Assembly: GCA_937949945.1 (NCBI GenBank) | Contig: CALFEQ010000178.1 | Location: forward strand, 1 to 64,000 | DNA: 64,000 bases | Direction: 5' to 3' | Origin: an uncultured Myxococcales bacterium | Lineage (GTDB): Bacteria; Myxococcota_A; Polyangia; Polyangiales; Polyangiaceae | Shown: one piece after another, positions 1-8,638 of the stretch | Numbering within the stretch: the first letter of the stretch is position 1 | How the letters are laid out: the number at the start of each line of letters is the position of its first letter | Notes under the pieces: generated by a model | What the model saw: only the letters and a program-made list of their open reading frames with translations | Database searches by the model: none | What the model was told of the DNA's origin: nothing | Translations under genes and position numbers: made by a program

Positions 1-2
1 AC

Positions 3-116
3 CCGTACGGCGGCATGCCGTATGGGGAGTACGGCTACGAAGGCGGACCGTACGAGTACGGTGGACCGTACGAGTACGGTGGACCGTACGAGTACGGTGG
101 ACCGTACGAGTACTGA
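3..116 (+). CDS. C-terminal end of a Gly/Pro/Tyr-rich repeat protein (partial)
   Basis: Only the last 37 codons lie in the window; the 5' end is beyond the left edge. The frame reads PYGGMPYGEYGYEG and then four copies of GGPYEY/GPYEYG before a TGA at 114-116. The frame is fixed by the regular 18-bp repeat and by the stop followed at once by a typical intergenic heptamer array. Such low-complexity Gly/Pro/Tyr tails occur on secreted or surface proteins, but the function cannot be told from this fragment. Confidence 0.6.
   Translation, partial: PYGGMPYGEYGYEGGPYEYGGPYEYGGPYEYGGPYEY
45..116 (+). repeat. 18-bp coding tandem repeat, four units (GGPYEY)
   Basis: Four tandem 18-bp units (45-62, 63-80, 81-98, 99-116) of ggaccgtacgagtacggt; the last ends in TGA instead of GGT. 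The copies are identical, which points to recent expansion or ongoing length variation. Confidence 0.9.
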
Positions 117-123
117 GGAAAGA

Positions 124-144
124 GGCTCCAGGCTCCGGGCTCCA
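124..144 (+). repeat. GGCTCCA/G heptamer array, 3 units
   Basis: Tandem 7-bp units GGCTCCA, GGCTCCG, GGCTCCA starting 7 nt after the TGA of the preceding gene, in sense orientation. It belongs to the heptamer family found at many other intergenic sites in the window. Confidence 0.85.
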
Positions 145-302
145 GGGGGCGCAGAGCTGCGGAGCCCTTCTCCTCGTGCGCGCTCGAGGAGCATCGGGCG
201 CTCGATGGTTGTGCCGCCCTCGCAGAACGCGACGATCCGCTCACACGACGGCGTCGCCGTGGAATGAATGGGGGAGGGAGGCGCCGCGAGAACCGAATCG
301 CC

Positions 303-323
303 TGGAGCCTGGAGCCTGGAGCC
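303..323 (-). repeat. GGCTCCA heptamer array, 3 units
   Basis: On the minus strand three GGCTCCA units start 12 nt after the stop of the zinc-ribbon gene ending at 336, again in the sense direction of that gene. Together with the array at 124-144 it forms an inverted pair around 158 bp in which no gene was seen. Confidence 0.85.
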
Positions 324-335
324 TCAGCTCGCCTG

Positions 336-809
336 CTACTCCGTCAGCCCCTGCGCGAGCGTGCGTGGCTCGTCCCGGAACAGAATCTCCACCTTCTTCG
401 GGTCGAGCACCCTCGTGACGATGCCGTCGCCGAACTTCTTGTGGCGAACGAGGTCGCCCTCGGAGAACGTCGCGTCGACGCGGTAGGGCTTGAACTCGCT
501 CAAGGCCTTGCCGGCGATGGCCTTCTCCCACGACCGCTCGCGATCGAGGGCGGCCTGCTGGGCCTTCGTGACCAAGGTGCGCGTGGTCTTCGACGACGAG
601 CTCGAAGCGGATGCGCGGGAAGAGCTGCCGGAGGAGGGGGCCTTCTCGCCGGGCGCGCGTGCGCGGTACTTGTGGTGGGACCCGCACGTCGAGCACTCGA
701 CCTTCACGGGGACGCCGGCGACCACCGCGATGATGCGGTGATTGAGGACCAGCTTGCACTTCGTGCACCAGCTATCGACTTCACCCCCCGCCCGGAGCGG
801 CTTGCTCAT
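336..809 (-). CDS. Zinc-ribbon protein with two CxxC pairs
   Basis: A 157-residue cytoplasmic protein of unknown role. Near the N-terminus WCTKCK and ECSTCG form two CxxC pairs about 23 residues apart, as expected for a zinc ribbon. A Ser/Arg-rich linker follows. The C-terminal part has the pattern HKKFGDGIVTRV...VEILFRDEPRTL, which resembles the small beta-barrel (Tudor-like) tails of UvrD/PcrA and CarD-type proteins and suggests nucleic-acid or RNA polymerase contact; this is inference. The start chosen is the ATG at 809 (MSKPLRAGGE); an in-frame ATG at 821 is possible. Confidence 0.75.
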   Translation of the reverse strand: MSKPLRAGGEVDSWCTKCKLVLNHRIIAVVAGVPVKVECSTCGSHHKYRARAPGEKAPSSGSSSRASASSSSSKTTRTLVTKAQQAALDRERSWEKAIAGKALSEFKPYRVDATFSEGDLVRHKKFGDGIVTRVLDPKKVEILFRDEPRTLAQGLTE

Positions 810-839
810 GGCCGGGAGCATACTCCAAGAGGGCGGCGG

Positions 840-1403
840 TCAGGTGCCTCGATCGCGACGACGGCGTCGTTCGTCGCGGCGCACGTGCACGGCCGTGCGG
901 ACTTCGGGCTTCGGCAGCGGGGTGCGGCGATCGCTCGGCTGGTCTCCGTCGCCGTCGGCGACCTCGTCGTCCTCGTCGAGGTCGCTCGCTCGCGTCTCCT
1001 TCGGCGGGGAGGACGGTCGGCCGTCGTTCGGGGTGAAGCGGATCGTCGTGTTCACCTCGAACTGCACCGTGGTGAGGATCTTCTGGAGCTCGCCCGCGAA
1101 ATTCGTGTGCTCGAGAAAATCGCGGATCTCCTTGGCGACGACGCGGAAGAGGCCGTTCTTCGTCTCGTCGATCTGCGAGAGGAGGTAGTGCGCGATCTCC
1201 TTCGGCAGCTTCAGGTCGCCGACGAACTGTTTCAGGTTGTCGGGAGCCTCCTGCGCCTTCTCGACGCCGAGCTCGACGGCACGACGGACGATCTCCGGGA
1301 TGACCCCCTCGAGCCGACGCCGTCGCCGCTCGTTCGGGCTGTCGGGCGGCGGAATGCTGTCGCTCTCCTTGGGAGCAGGGGGCGGAGCTTCCTCGTCGCT
1401 CAT
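840..1403 (-). CDS. Conserved-type hypothetical protein, helical core with charged tails
   Basis: A 187-residue protein with no signal peptide or membrane segment. It has a Pro/Ser-rich N-terminus, a helical core of about 100 residues (VIPEIVRRAVELGVEKAQ... through ELQKILTTVQFEVNTTIRF) and a disordered, Asp/Glu- then Arg-rich C-terminus. I do not recognise the family. It lies 30 nt upstream of the zinc-ribbon gene on the same strand, so the two are probably cotranscribed. The start is the ATG at 1403 (MSDEEAPPP). Confidence 0.7.
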   Translation of the reverse strand: MSDEEAPPPAPKESDSIPPPDSPNERRRRRLEGVIPEIVRRAVELGVEKAQEAPDNLKQFVGDLKLPKEIAHYLLSQIDETKNGLFRVVAKEIRDFLEHTNFAGELQKILTTVQFEVNTTIRFTPNDGRPSSPPKETRASDLDEDDEVADGDGDQPSDRRTPLPKPEVRTAVHVRRDERRRRRDRGT

Positions 1404-1451
1404 GGCGAGTGCTTAGTCCCTGCCCGGAAAGGCGTCAACGCGACGCGTCAG

Positions 1452-1856
1452 TCAGGCGGCGGCGCTCAGGATGCGGCAGACCCCGCGTGCGGCCTCGTCG
1501 AGGTCGTGCGCGCTCGTCGCGTTCACCTCGGTCGCTTCGCTCCGGCGCTTCTGTCGCGCGCAGAGCAGCACGTGCTGGGAACCGATCGCGACGGAGCGGA
1601 CCTCGACCTCGCGCCGCAGGGCCTCCACTCTCGAGGAGACCTGCGCGGTCATCGACGCCCATTCACCGTCCGCGAAGAAGGGAGCGTATGCCGCGAGCTC
1701 TTCGCAGACGGGCCAGGATCCGGCGCCGGCGACGACGACCCCGGAAGGGTCGGCGACGACGATGGCGTCGAGGTCGTTCCGCGCCCTCGTGGAGCTGAGC
1801 TGGTAGTGCAGAGCGACGAGCGGATCGGAGCTACGGCGGCGGCGGCGATCGTCCAT
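1452..1856 (-). CDS. Small protein, possibly Roadblock/LC7-like
   Basis: About 134 residues when started at MDDRRRRRSSD (ATG at 1856); an upstream in-frame extension is Arg/Pro-rich and looks non-coding. The segment LDAIVVADPSGVVVAGAG followed by an amphipathic helix resembles the Roadblock/LC7 fold often found beside small GTPases and kinases in myxobacteria, but the match is by eye and weak. It is divergent from the FHA gene and upstream of two genes on its own strand, so it may head a short minus-strand operon. Confidence 0.6.
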   Translation of the reverse strand: MDDRRRRRSSDPLVALHYQLSSTRARNDLDAIVVADPSGVVVAGAGSWPVCEELAAYAPFFADGEWASMTAQVSSRVEALRREVEVRSVAIGSQHVLLCARQKRRSEATEVNATSAHDLDEAARGVCRILSAAA

Positions 1857-2031
1857 GGGCTTCGTTCTCTCCACGGCGAAGTGTCCCGCGCCGGCGTCGC
1901 CCGGGCCAAAAAGAGTGCGCCGAAAGCGCGGCCGAGCGGCGCGCGCCCGACCGGGCGGCGCGCGGGTCGCACCGCATCGGTTCGTCACGACACCTTCAGG
2001 ACCCCGGCGGATCGTGCGACACTACCGGGGC

Positions 2032-3000
2032 GTGCATCTGGTCGTCCCTCCCGGAGGATCCTTCCGCGAGACGCGGCACATCGAGCTCGGGCCGCGGGAG
2101 CTCACCATCGGGCGAGCCCCGTCGTGCGACGTTCGCATCGACGTCCCGGGCGTCGACGACCAGCACGCCACGATCAACGAAGAGGCCGTGACCGCCATCG
2201 GGGCGGACTGCGCCGTCGGCGACGTGCCGCTCGACGCGGGCCAGCGGCGCCTCGTCTCGCCGGGCGTCGACATCCAGATCGGGAGCGTCGTGCTGGCGCT
2301 CGATGGTGCGCTGCCGAAGGGGCTGGGCGCGATCGACGTGCCCCGGATCCGCGTCGTCGAGGGGCAGAACGTCGGCAAGGAGCTCGTGCTCACGGCGGAG
2401 AACCACGAGTACGTCATCGGCCGCAGCCCGAAGGCGGACCTCGTGCTCGAGGACCGCGAGGTGTCCCGCGAGCACCTCAAGCTGGTTCGGCGCGGCTACC
2501 AGATCTTCATCTTCGACGCGGCGTCGACCCGCGGCTCGTGGCTCGGGCGGTCGGCCGTCTACCAGGGCACGCGCGTCGAGTGGGACCGCACGCGCATGCT
2601 GAAGGTCGGCGCGACCGTGCTGTCGCTCGAGCTGCCGGAGGCGGCGCGGCGGGCGATGCCGGGCGTCCAGATCAGCGCCCCGATGACGCCCGAGCCGAAG
2701 GCTCCGAAGCCGCGTCCGAAGGAGCAAGCTCCGGCCGTCCCCGTGGACCCCGGGCCGCCGCCGGCCGGCATCGTCGCCTACCACTACCAGCCGAAGCCTC
2801 AGGACCCGAGCGTTCCGCCGCCGCCGATGCCGGTCCTCCAGGGGTCGGTGCCGCCGCCGCCCGGGCGCTCGCCGCTCACGCGCACGGCGTGGAAGAAGAG
2901 CGCCCCGACCATCGGCAAGTTCTCGGGGTTCTTGCTCCTCGCGCTCGCGGGCCTCGCGATCCTGGGCGGCCTGTTCGTCCTCTTCTCGTTGATGGAGTAG
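2032..3000 (+). CDS. Double FHA-domain protein with C-terminal membrane anchor
   Basis: About 322 residues. Two forkhead-associated domains follow each other: the first around residues 10-100 (ELTIGRAPSCDVRI...), the second around 105-195 (YVIGRSPKADLVLEDREVSREHLKL), which carries the GRS...SREH phosphothreonine-binding signature; the first is more degenerate. A Pro-rich linker leads to one hydrophobic segment (GFLLLALAGLAILGGLFVLF) at the C-terminus, so the FHA part should be cytoplasmic and tail-anchored. It probably reads phosphorylation by Hanks-type kinases, three of which are in this window. A GTG at 2032 is preferred; GTG 2014 is possible, and the frame further upstream looks non-coding. 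Confidence 0.85.
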   Translation: MHLVVPPGGSFRETRHIELGPRELTIGRAPSCDVRIDVPGVDDQHATINEEAVTAIGADCAVGDVPLDAGQRRLVSPGVDIQIGSVVLALDGALPKGLGAIDVPRIRVVEGQNVGKELVLTAENHEYVIGRSPKADLVLEDREVSREHLKLVRRGYQIFIFDAASTRGSWLGRSAVYQGTRVEWDRTRMLKVGATVLSLELPEAARRAMPGVQISAPMTPEPKAPKPRPKEQAPAVPVDPGPPPAGIVAYHYQPKPQDPSVPPPPMPVLQGSVPPPPGRSPLTRTAWKKSAPTIGKFSGFLLLALAGLAILGGLFVLFSLME

Positions 3001-3074
3001 CGTCGCGTCGCCCTTTCGCGACGGTCACCGCGAGCCGCGTTGTGTCGCGACCGCCGCCGTGGCAAGGAAAGGGC

Positions 3075-4394
3075 ATGTGCACGTGCCACAGCGATCTCTA
3101 CCCGAAGCGGAGGGCTGCGTTTCTCGATGCGATCGCGGCCATCAACGAAGACTCCGTGGCGGTCTTCGCTGCGGCGCCGGTCTTCACGCGGAACAACGAC
3201 GTAGAGCACGAGTACAGGCAGGACTCCGACCTCTTCTATCTGACGGGCTTCACCGAGCCGAGCACGGTGCTCGTCCTCGACGCCAAAGAGAAGAAGACGA
3301 CGATGTTCGTCCGCCCGCGCGATCCGGAGCGCGAGACGTGGGACGGGCCGCGCGCCGGCGTCGACGGCGTGAAGGAGCACTACGGCGCCGACGAGGCCTT
3401 CACGATCGACAAGGTCTCCGAAGAGCTCCCGAAGCTGTTCCAGAATCGAAAGCGGCTCTACTACCGGCTCGGGCTGAACCGGCAGTTCGACGACAAGGTG
3501 CTCGAGGCCGTCGACCGCGCGCGCGCGCGCGCGAAGCTCGGCTTCTCGTGGCCGGTCGAGATCGTCGATCCCGGCACCATCCTGCACGAGATGCGGCTCT
3601 TCAAGGGCCCGGAGGACCTCGCCGCCATGCGCCGCGCCGCCGAGATCACGGCCGAGGCGCACATCCGCGCGATGAAGAGCACGAAGCCGGGCATGCACGA
3701 GTTCCAGGTCGAGGCGATGCTCCTCGAGACGTTCCGCATGCACGGCTCCGAGCGGCCCGCGTACGGCAGCATCGTCGGGTCCGGCAACAACGCGACCATC
3801 CTCCACTACCGGCAGAACAACCGGAAGATGGAGGACGGCGATCTTTTGCTCATCGATGCCGGTTGCGAGTACGACTACTACGCGAGCGACGTCACGCGGA
3901 CGTTCCCCGTCGGCGGGAAGTTCAACAAGCAGCAGCAGGCCATCTACGAGCTCGTCCTCGACGCGCAGGAGGCCGGGATCGACAAGGTCCGCAAGGGCAA
4001 CACGCTCGAGCAGGTCCACCGCACGTGCGTGGAGGTCATCACCCGCGGCCTCGTGAAGCTCGGGCTCCTCCAGGGCGACGTCGAGCAGCTCATCAAGGAC
4101 GAGGCGTACAAGCCGTTCTTCATGCACAAGACGAGTCACTGGCTCGGCATGGACGTGCACGACGTCGGCAACTACTACGTCGGCGGCAAGGCGCGCCCGC
4201 TCGAGCCGGGGATGGTGCTCACCGTCGAGCCGGGCATCTACATCTCGAAGGACAACGAGAAGGTCCCGCCGGAGTGGCGCGGCATCGGCGTCCGCATCGA
4301 GGACGACATCCTCGTCACCGAGGGCGATCCGGAGAACCTCACCGCGTCGATCCCGAAGAAGGTCGACGACGTGCTCCGCGCCTGCGCGGCCTGA
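3075..4394 (+). CDS. pepP: Xaa-Pro aminopeptidase (M24B)
   Basis: A 439-residue cytoplasmic metallopeptidase that removes the N-terminal residue before proline. All five metal ligands expected from E. coli PepP are present at matching spacing: Asp261 (LIDAGCEY), Asp272 (ASDVTRTF), His355 (HWLGMDVHD), Glu385 (TVEPGIYI) and Glu409 (VRIEDDILV). The N-terminal creatinase-like domain (residues 1-175) contains the family pattern DSDLFYLTGF. The ATG at 3075 gives the usual family length; the frame is open for 2.8 kb upstream, but that stretch is only a shadow of other genes. It converges on the DUF2062 gene through a hairpin. Confidence 0.95.
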   Translation: MCTCHSDLYPKRRAAFLDAIAAINEDSVAVFAAAPVFTRNNDVEHEYRQDSDLFYLTGFTEPSTVLVLDAKEKKTTMFVRPRDPERETWDGPRAGVDGVKEHYGADEAFTIDKVSEELPKLFQNRKRLYYRLGLNRQFDDKVLEAVDRARARAKLGFSWPVEIVDPGTILHEMRLFKGPEDLAAMRRAAEITAEAHIRAMKSTKPGMHEFQVEAMLLETFRMHGSERPAYGSIVGSGNNATILHYRQNNRKMEDGDLLLIDAGCEYDYYASDVTRTFPVGGKFNKQQQAIYELVLDAQEAGIDKVRKGNTLEQVHRTCVEVITRGLVKLGLLQGDVEQLIKDEAYKPFFMHKTSHWLGMDVHDVGNYYVGGKARPLEPGMVLTVEPGIYISKDNEKVPPEWRGIGVRIEDDILVTEGDPENLTASIPKKVDDVLRACAA

Positions 4395-4402
4395 GGCGGC
4401 CC

Positions 4403-4436
4403 GGCGATCGGCGGCGGGTGGGCCGCGCCGATCGCC
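4403..4436. terminator. Hairpin between convergent genes
   Basis: GGCGATCGGCG (4403-4413) pairs perfectly with CGCCGATCGCC (4426-4436) across a 12-nt loop, and outer GGCGGC/GCCGCC can extend it. It fills the 46-nt gap between the stops of pepP and the DUF2062 gene, so it probably ends transcription from both sides. No long T-run is present. Confidence 0.7.
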
Positions 4437-4440
4437 GCCT

Positions 4441-4956
4441 TCACGGCTCGGGGACGGGACCGCTCGTCACGCCGGCCTCTTTCGTCGCGTGTACGGGCGC
4501 GGCGTCGCCCACGGCGCCTTGCGCGGCGCGCCGCCGATCGCGTCGCACGGCGAGCGCCCAGGAAGCGACGCCGAGCGCGCCGGCGATCGCGATGCCGACG
4601 GGGATCGTGCCGATGCACCAGTCGAGGAGGAGCGCCGGGGCCTGCTCGAGGGCGGTGTCGCGATCGAGGGCGAGCCACTCGCCCGTGCGAAGGCGATGCG
4701 AGACCTGCACCTCCGCGAGCACGATGAACGGGAGGAAGAGCCAGTTCGAGACGCGCGACCCGAGCCACGCGAACAGGCGGTTCTTCTTGAGCACCGTCGC
4801 GAGCGCGAGGGCGAGCGCACCGTGAAAGCCGACGGCCGGCGTGCACCCGGCGAACGCGCCGATGGCGACGGCCCAACCGATCTCGCGTGGGGAAGCTCGC
4901 TCCGACTTCGCGAGCTTCCAGATGGTCTTCACCTTCTGCCAAAGCTTCCGAAGCAA
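4441..4956 (-). CDS. DUF2062 membrane protein
   Basis: A 171-residue inner-membrane protein. The DUF2062 pattern is clear: PREIGWAVAIGAFAGCTPAVGFHGALALALATVLKKNRLFAWLGSRVSN with conserved Gly/Pro turns, followed by two or three further hydrophobic segments and a short hydrophilic tail. The family is widespread and its biochemical role is not established. The start is taken as TTG at 4956 (LLRKLWQKVKTIWKLAKSER), because no ATG or GTG fits the expected N-terminal amphipathic helix. Confidence 0.85.
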   Translation of the reverse strand: MLRKLWQKVKTIWKLAKSERASPREIGWAVAIGAFAGCTPAVGFHGALALALATVLKKNRLFAWLGSRVSNWLFLPFIVLAEVQVSHRLRTGEWLALDRDTALEQAPALLLDWCIGTIPVGIAIAGALGVASWALAVRRDRRRAAQGAVGDAAPVHATKEAGVTSGPVPEP

Positions 4957-5132
4957 GACACGTCAGCCTAGCACTTCGGCGTGCACGTACCCGCCGCTCG
5001 CGAGGCGTCGTCACCCGTCGCTTCGACGGAGCACGCTCGATTCACGGGCGGTTGCGCCGCTTCCGAGTCGGGTCGTCTCCGCTCGGTCTCACGGGTTTCG
5101 CGGGCGGAGCGGCGCCGAAGTGGCCGTCGTCC

Positions 5133-6119
5133 ATGCGGCCGACTAAGCTCTCCGTCGTGTCTTCGCTCGGCGAGCTCAAGGCCGCTTTCATCACCCACCT
5201 CGCCGCGGAGAAGCACGCGTCGCCGAACACCGTCGCCGCGTACGGGCGCGATCTCGACGCGCTCTTGGCATTCGTGGAGGAGCGGGCGCGCGAGCGCCCC
5301 GGGCGGCGATCGACGCCGCGCCTCGACGTGTACGTCCTCCGCGCGTGGCTCGGCGAGCTCGCGCGCACGTGCAAGCCGACGAGCATCGCGCGGAAGATCG
5401 CGAGCGTGCGCGCCTTCTGCCGTTGGATGAAGCAGAAGGGGCATGCCGACACGAACCCGGCCGCCGAGCTGGGGTTGCCGAAGGCGCGGCGCGAGCTGCC
5501 GACGTTCCTCTCCGCCGAGGACGCGGCTGCGGTCGTCGAGAGCCCGACGCCGGACAACACGGGCGCGCTCCGCGCGGAGGAGGCGGTCGCGGCGCGCAAC
5601 CGCGCGGTCCTCGAGCTGCTCTATGCCGGCGGCCTGCGTGTCTCGGAGGCGTGCGGGCTCGATCTCGCGAACCTCTCGCTCGCGGAGCGCACCGTCCGCG
5701 TGATGGGCAAGGGAAGGAAGGAGCGCCTCGTGCCGATCGGGAGCAAGGCGGAGGAGGCCCTCCGCCGGTGGCTCGCCGTCCGCGGCGAGCTCGCGCATCC
5801 GCGCACGGGCTACCTCGATCCGCACGCCGTGTTCGTCTCCACGCGCGGCCGCCGCCTCAACGCACGCGCCGTGCAGCTCATCGTCCGCCGCTACGGGCTC
5901 GTCGCGCTCGGGCGCCCCGACCTGCATCCTCACGCGCTCCGCCACACGTGCGCCACGCACATGCTCGACGGGGGCGCCGATCTCCGCGCCATCCAGGAGA
6001 TGCTCGGGCACTCGTCGCTCTCGACGACGCAGCGCTACACGCACGTCTCCATCGCGCACCTGCTCGCCGTCTACGACGCCGCGCACCCGCTGGCGAAGGC
6101 GGCCCACGGGCGTTCCTAG
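5133..6119 (+). CDS. Xer-type tyrosine recombinase
   Basis: A 328-residue site-specific recombinase, probably the XerC or XerD partner that resolves chromosome dimers at dif. The N-terminal SAM-like core-binding domain (AAEKHASPNTVAAYGRDLDALLAF) is followed by a catalytic domain with the complete set: Arg169 (GGLRVSEACGL), Lys193 in GKGRKER, His267 and Arg270 (HALRHTCATH), His293 (LGHSSLSTTQ) and nucleophile Tyr302 (RYTHV). Length and lack of mobile-element genes around it favour a housekeeping Xer protein over an integrase. ATG 5133 is used; GTG 5157 is possible. Confidence 0.92.
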   Translation: MRPTKLSVVSSLGELKAAFITHLAAEKHASPNTVAAYGRDLDALLAFVEERARERPGRRSTPRLDVYVLRAWLGELARTCKPTSIARKIASVRAFCRWMKQKGHADTNPAAELGLPKARRELPTFLSAEDAAAVVESPTPDNTGALRAEEAVAARNRAVLELLYAGGLRVSEACGLDLANLSLAERTVRVMGKGRKERLVPIGSKAEEALRRWLAVRGELAHPRTGYLDPHAVFVSTRGRRLNARAVQLIVRRYGLVALGRPDLHPHALRHTCATHMLDGGADLRAIQEMLGHSSLSTTQRYTHVSIAHLLAVYDAAHPLAKAAHGRS

Positions 6120-6254
6120 GCGCGCCCGCGCGTCGGCTCGGCGCCCGGGCCGCCTATCGCGCCGAACCCCTCGCGAAGAGCGAGGCTGTCTAGTAGGTTG
6201 GGGAGGCCCCGACTTCTGCCCCGTCGACCTCGTCGACGCCTCGAGAGCTCAACC

Positions 6255-8630
6255 GTGCTTCGCGCGATCCTGCGCCTCGTCTTCGCCCTCGGTGGCGCCG
6301 CCGTCGCGGCCATCCTGGTCGCGTTGCTCGAGGCTCGCGTCGTCGTGAAGGCCGCGACGGACGCGGGCGAGCAGCCGCTGCCTCCGATGGGCGGGCTCGT
6401 CGCCGCGGACCTCGGCCTCCTCTCGCCCGTGGCGCTCGGCATCGGCGCCGGCGTCGGCGTGCTCCTGCTCCTCGTGCAGCCTGCGGGCGAGCGCGGTCCT
6501 CTCCAGATGCTCGCCGCCCTCCGAGGAGCGGCGGTCCTCGACCGGCTCCGCGCGGCGGCGGCCCTGCCGCTCGCGATCTTCGTGGTGTTCGGATGGTGCG
6601 TCGCGACGGCCCACCTCGCGCGTGCCGCGATGGGGAGCGGGAAGCCCGCCGAAGCGGGGCTCACGGTCGGCGTCGGCTCCGTGGGCATCCTCCTCGCCGC
6701 CGGGGCGATCGCGCTCGCTCTCCTCCCGCTCGTCCGGCGCTTGCTCGCGCTCGGCAGCGCCTCGGTCCCGCGGCTCCTCGATCCTGCGCTCACGGGGAGC
6801 ATCGCCCTGGCGATCGTCGCGGGCCTCTTCGGGCTCGGCATCGCGATCGGCGACACGAGCGGCGCGAGCGGCGGCGCGCTCGGGATCTTCGGCGTGTTCA
6901 AGAGGCCGGAGCTCGATCTACGGCCCGTCGTGAACGCGGGGCTGATCGCGCTCGGCGCCTTCGTCGTGCCGACCGTCCTCGCGCGCCTGCCCCTCGCCGA
7001 TGCCGGCGGTCGTCCGGACATTCGGCCGCTCGGGGCCGCGGTGGCGTCGGTCCTGTTCCACCTCGTGCTCGTCGTTCTCTGCCGTCACGCCGCCGCCAGC
7101 ATCGGCGAGCCGCCCGCGGTCGCGCGCGGCATCGAGAAGCACGCGCCGCTCGGGAAGGTGGCGCTCGCCGTGCTTCGGCGCGCGACCGATCGGGACAAGG
7201 ACGGATTTTCGGCGAGCTTCGCGGGCGGCGACTGCAACGACGCCGACGCGCGCATCAACCCGGGCGCGCTCGACATCCCGGGCAACGGCATCGACGAGGA
7301 CTGCGACGGCGACGACACGCCCGCGCCGGCGCCCGAGCCCACGGCCGTCACGAGCGCGGACACCGGCTCGCGGAAGCCGAACAAGAGCTTCAACGTCATC
7401 CTGATCACGATCGACACGCTCCGGCCCGACCTCGGCTTCATGGGCTGGGACAAGCCGACGTCACCGAACCTCGACAAGCTCGCCGAGAAGGCGACCGTGT
7501 TCGAGCAGGCCTACTCGATGGCGTCGTACACCGGCAAGTCCGTCGGGCCGATGCTCATCGGCAAGTACCCGAGCGAGACGATCACGAACTTCAGTCACTT
7601 CAACACGTACTACGACGCGAACACTTTCGTGACCGAGCGGCTGCGCGACGCGGGCATCCGCACGTTCGCCGGCATGTGCCACTGGTACTTCCGCCCCTCG
7701 TCGGGGTTGAAGCAGGGCTTCGACGTCTGGGACACGTCGGCGATCCCGCCGGGGATGGCCGACAACGACAACTCGATCACGAGCGACCGCATGGCGAACC
7801 TCGCGCTCAAGCTCCTCGAGCGGCCCGAGAACACCCTCGGCGTCGCCCCGGAGGACGCGGACGGCGGCGCCCCCGCCGCGGAGCCCGCCGACGGCGGCGC
7901 CGGCAAGCCGCATCGCTTCTTCGCGTGGTTCCACTTCTTCGATCCGCACGCGCAGTACGTCTCCCACGCGGGCGCTCCGGACTTCACCGGCAAGGGCCCG
8001 TACGCGACGTCGCGCAAGCTCTACGACGAAGAGGTCTGGTTCACGGACAAGCACATCGGCCGCGTGCTCGACTACGTCGCGTCGCAGCCGTGGGCCGACG
8101 AGACGGCCATCATCGTGACGGCCGATCACGGCGAGGCGTTCTACGAGCACGGGATGATGTGGCACGGCTCCGAGCTCTGGCAGGAGCTCGTGCACGTCCC
8201 GCTCGTCGTCTACGTGCCGGGCGCGCCGCCGCGGCGGGTGTCGAAGAAGCGCTCGCACATCGACGTGGCGCCCACGATCCTCGAGCTGATGGGCGTGCCG
8301 CTCCCGGAGGACCCCAACGAGCTGCGCGGCAAGAGCCTGCTCGACGACGTCTACCTCCCGGAGGGCGCCGAGCACGAGGAGCGCGACGTGTACATCGACA
8401 TGCCGCGCGGGCCGTACAACGGCGTGCGGCGCGCATTCATCTTCGGACCTTCACCCGGGATGAAGCTCATCCACTTCGGCGGCGCCAACTACCAGCTCTT
8501 CGACCTCGCCACGGACTGGGACGAGCGCAAGGACCTGTCCAGCGACAAGGAGAAGCTGAAGGAGGCGATCCAGCGGATGAACGCCTTCCGCGGTCGACTG
8601 AAGGAGATCGAGGTCAAGCCGCCGCCCTAG
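6255..8630 (+). CDS. Polytopic membrane sulfatase-fold enzyme with MopE-like metal-binding insert
   Basis: About 791 residues. Residues 1-300 hold roughly six to seven membrane helices. Residues about 310-352 have the pattern DRDKDGF...GGDCNDADARINPGA...NGIDEDCDGDD, the Asp/Asn/Cys motif of MopE-type metal-binding repeats. The alkaline-phosphatase/sulfatase domain follows, with metal ligands Asp387 (ITIDTLRPD) and Asp624/His625 (ADHGEAFYEHG). The sulfatase Cys/Ser-x-Pro-x-Arg site is absent; the equivalent position reads ASYTGKS with Thr426, which recalls the Thr nucleophile of LtaS/OpgB-type phosphotransferases. The product may transfer or cleave phosphate or sulfate esters on the cell surface. 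GTG 6255 is preferred; TTG 6198 is possible. Confidence 0.85.
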   Translation: MLRAILRLVFALGGAAVAAILVALLEARVVVKAATDAGEQPLPPMGGLVAADLGLLSPVALGIGAGVGVLLLLVQPAGERGPLQMLAALRGAAVLDRLRAAAALPLAIFVVFGWCVATAHLARAAMGSGKPAEAGLTVGVGSVGILLAAGAIALALLPLVRRLLALGSASVPRLLDPALTGSIALAIVAGLFGLGIAIGDTSGASGGALGIFGVFKRPELDLRPVVNAGLIALGAFVVPTVLARLPLADAGGRPDIRPLGAAVASVLFHLVLVVLCRHAAASIGEPPAVARGIEKHAPLGKVALAVLRRATDRDKDGFSASFAGGDCNDADARINPGALDIPGNGIDEDCDGDDTPAPAPEPTAVTSADTGSRKPNKSFNVILITIDTLRPDLGFMGWDKPTSPNLDKLAEKATVFEQAYSMASYTGKSVGPMLIGKYPSETITNFSHFNTYYDANTFVTERLRDAGIRTFAGMCHWYFRPSSGLKQGFDVWDTSAIPPGMADNDNSITSDRMANLALKLLERPENTLGVAPEDADGGAPAAEPADGGAGKPHRFFAWFHFFDPHAQYVSHAGAPDFTGKGPYATSRKLYDEEVWFTDKHIGRVLDYVASQPWADETAIIVTADHGEAFYEHGMMWHGSELWQELVHVPLVVYVPGAPPRRVSKKRSHIDVAPTILELMGVPLPEDPNELRGKSLLDDVYLPEGAEHEERDVYIDMPRGPYNGVRRAFIFGPSPGMKLIHFGGANYQLFDLATDWDERKDLSSDKEKLKEAIQRMNAFRGRLKEIEVKPPP

Positions 8631-8638
8631 TCGATGCG

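Noticed and set aside
124..323. Inverted heptamer arrays as ends of a small transposable element (also 19993-20194)
   Set aside because: The inner segments have similar size (158 and 160 bp) but unrelated sequence, no target duplication is seen, and each array fits better as the 3' array of its own neighbour.
264..3074. Long open frame leading into the Xaa-Pro aminopeptidase gene
   Set aside because: It runs antisense or out of frame through several other genes and is Arg/Ala/Pro-rich; the real enzyme starts at 3075 with normal family length.
5133..6119. Integrase of an integrated element
   Set aside because: No attachment-site repeats, tRNA or mobile genes lie around it; size and motifs fit a housekeeping Xer protein.
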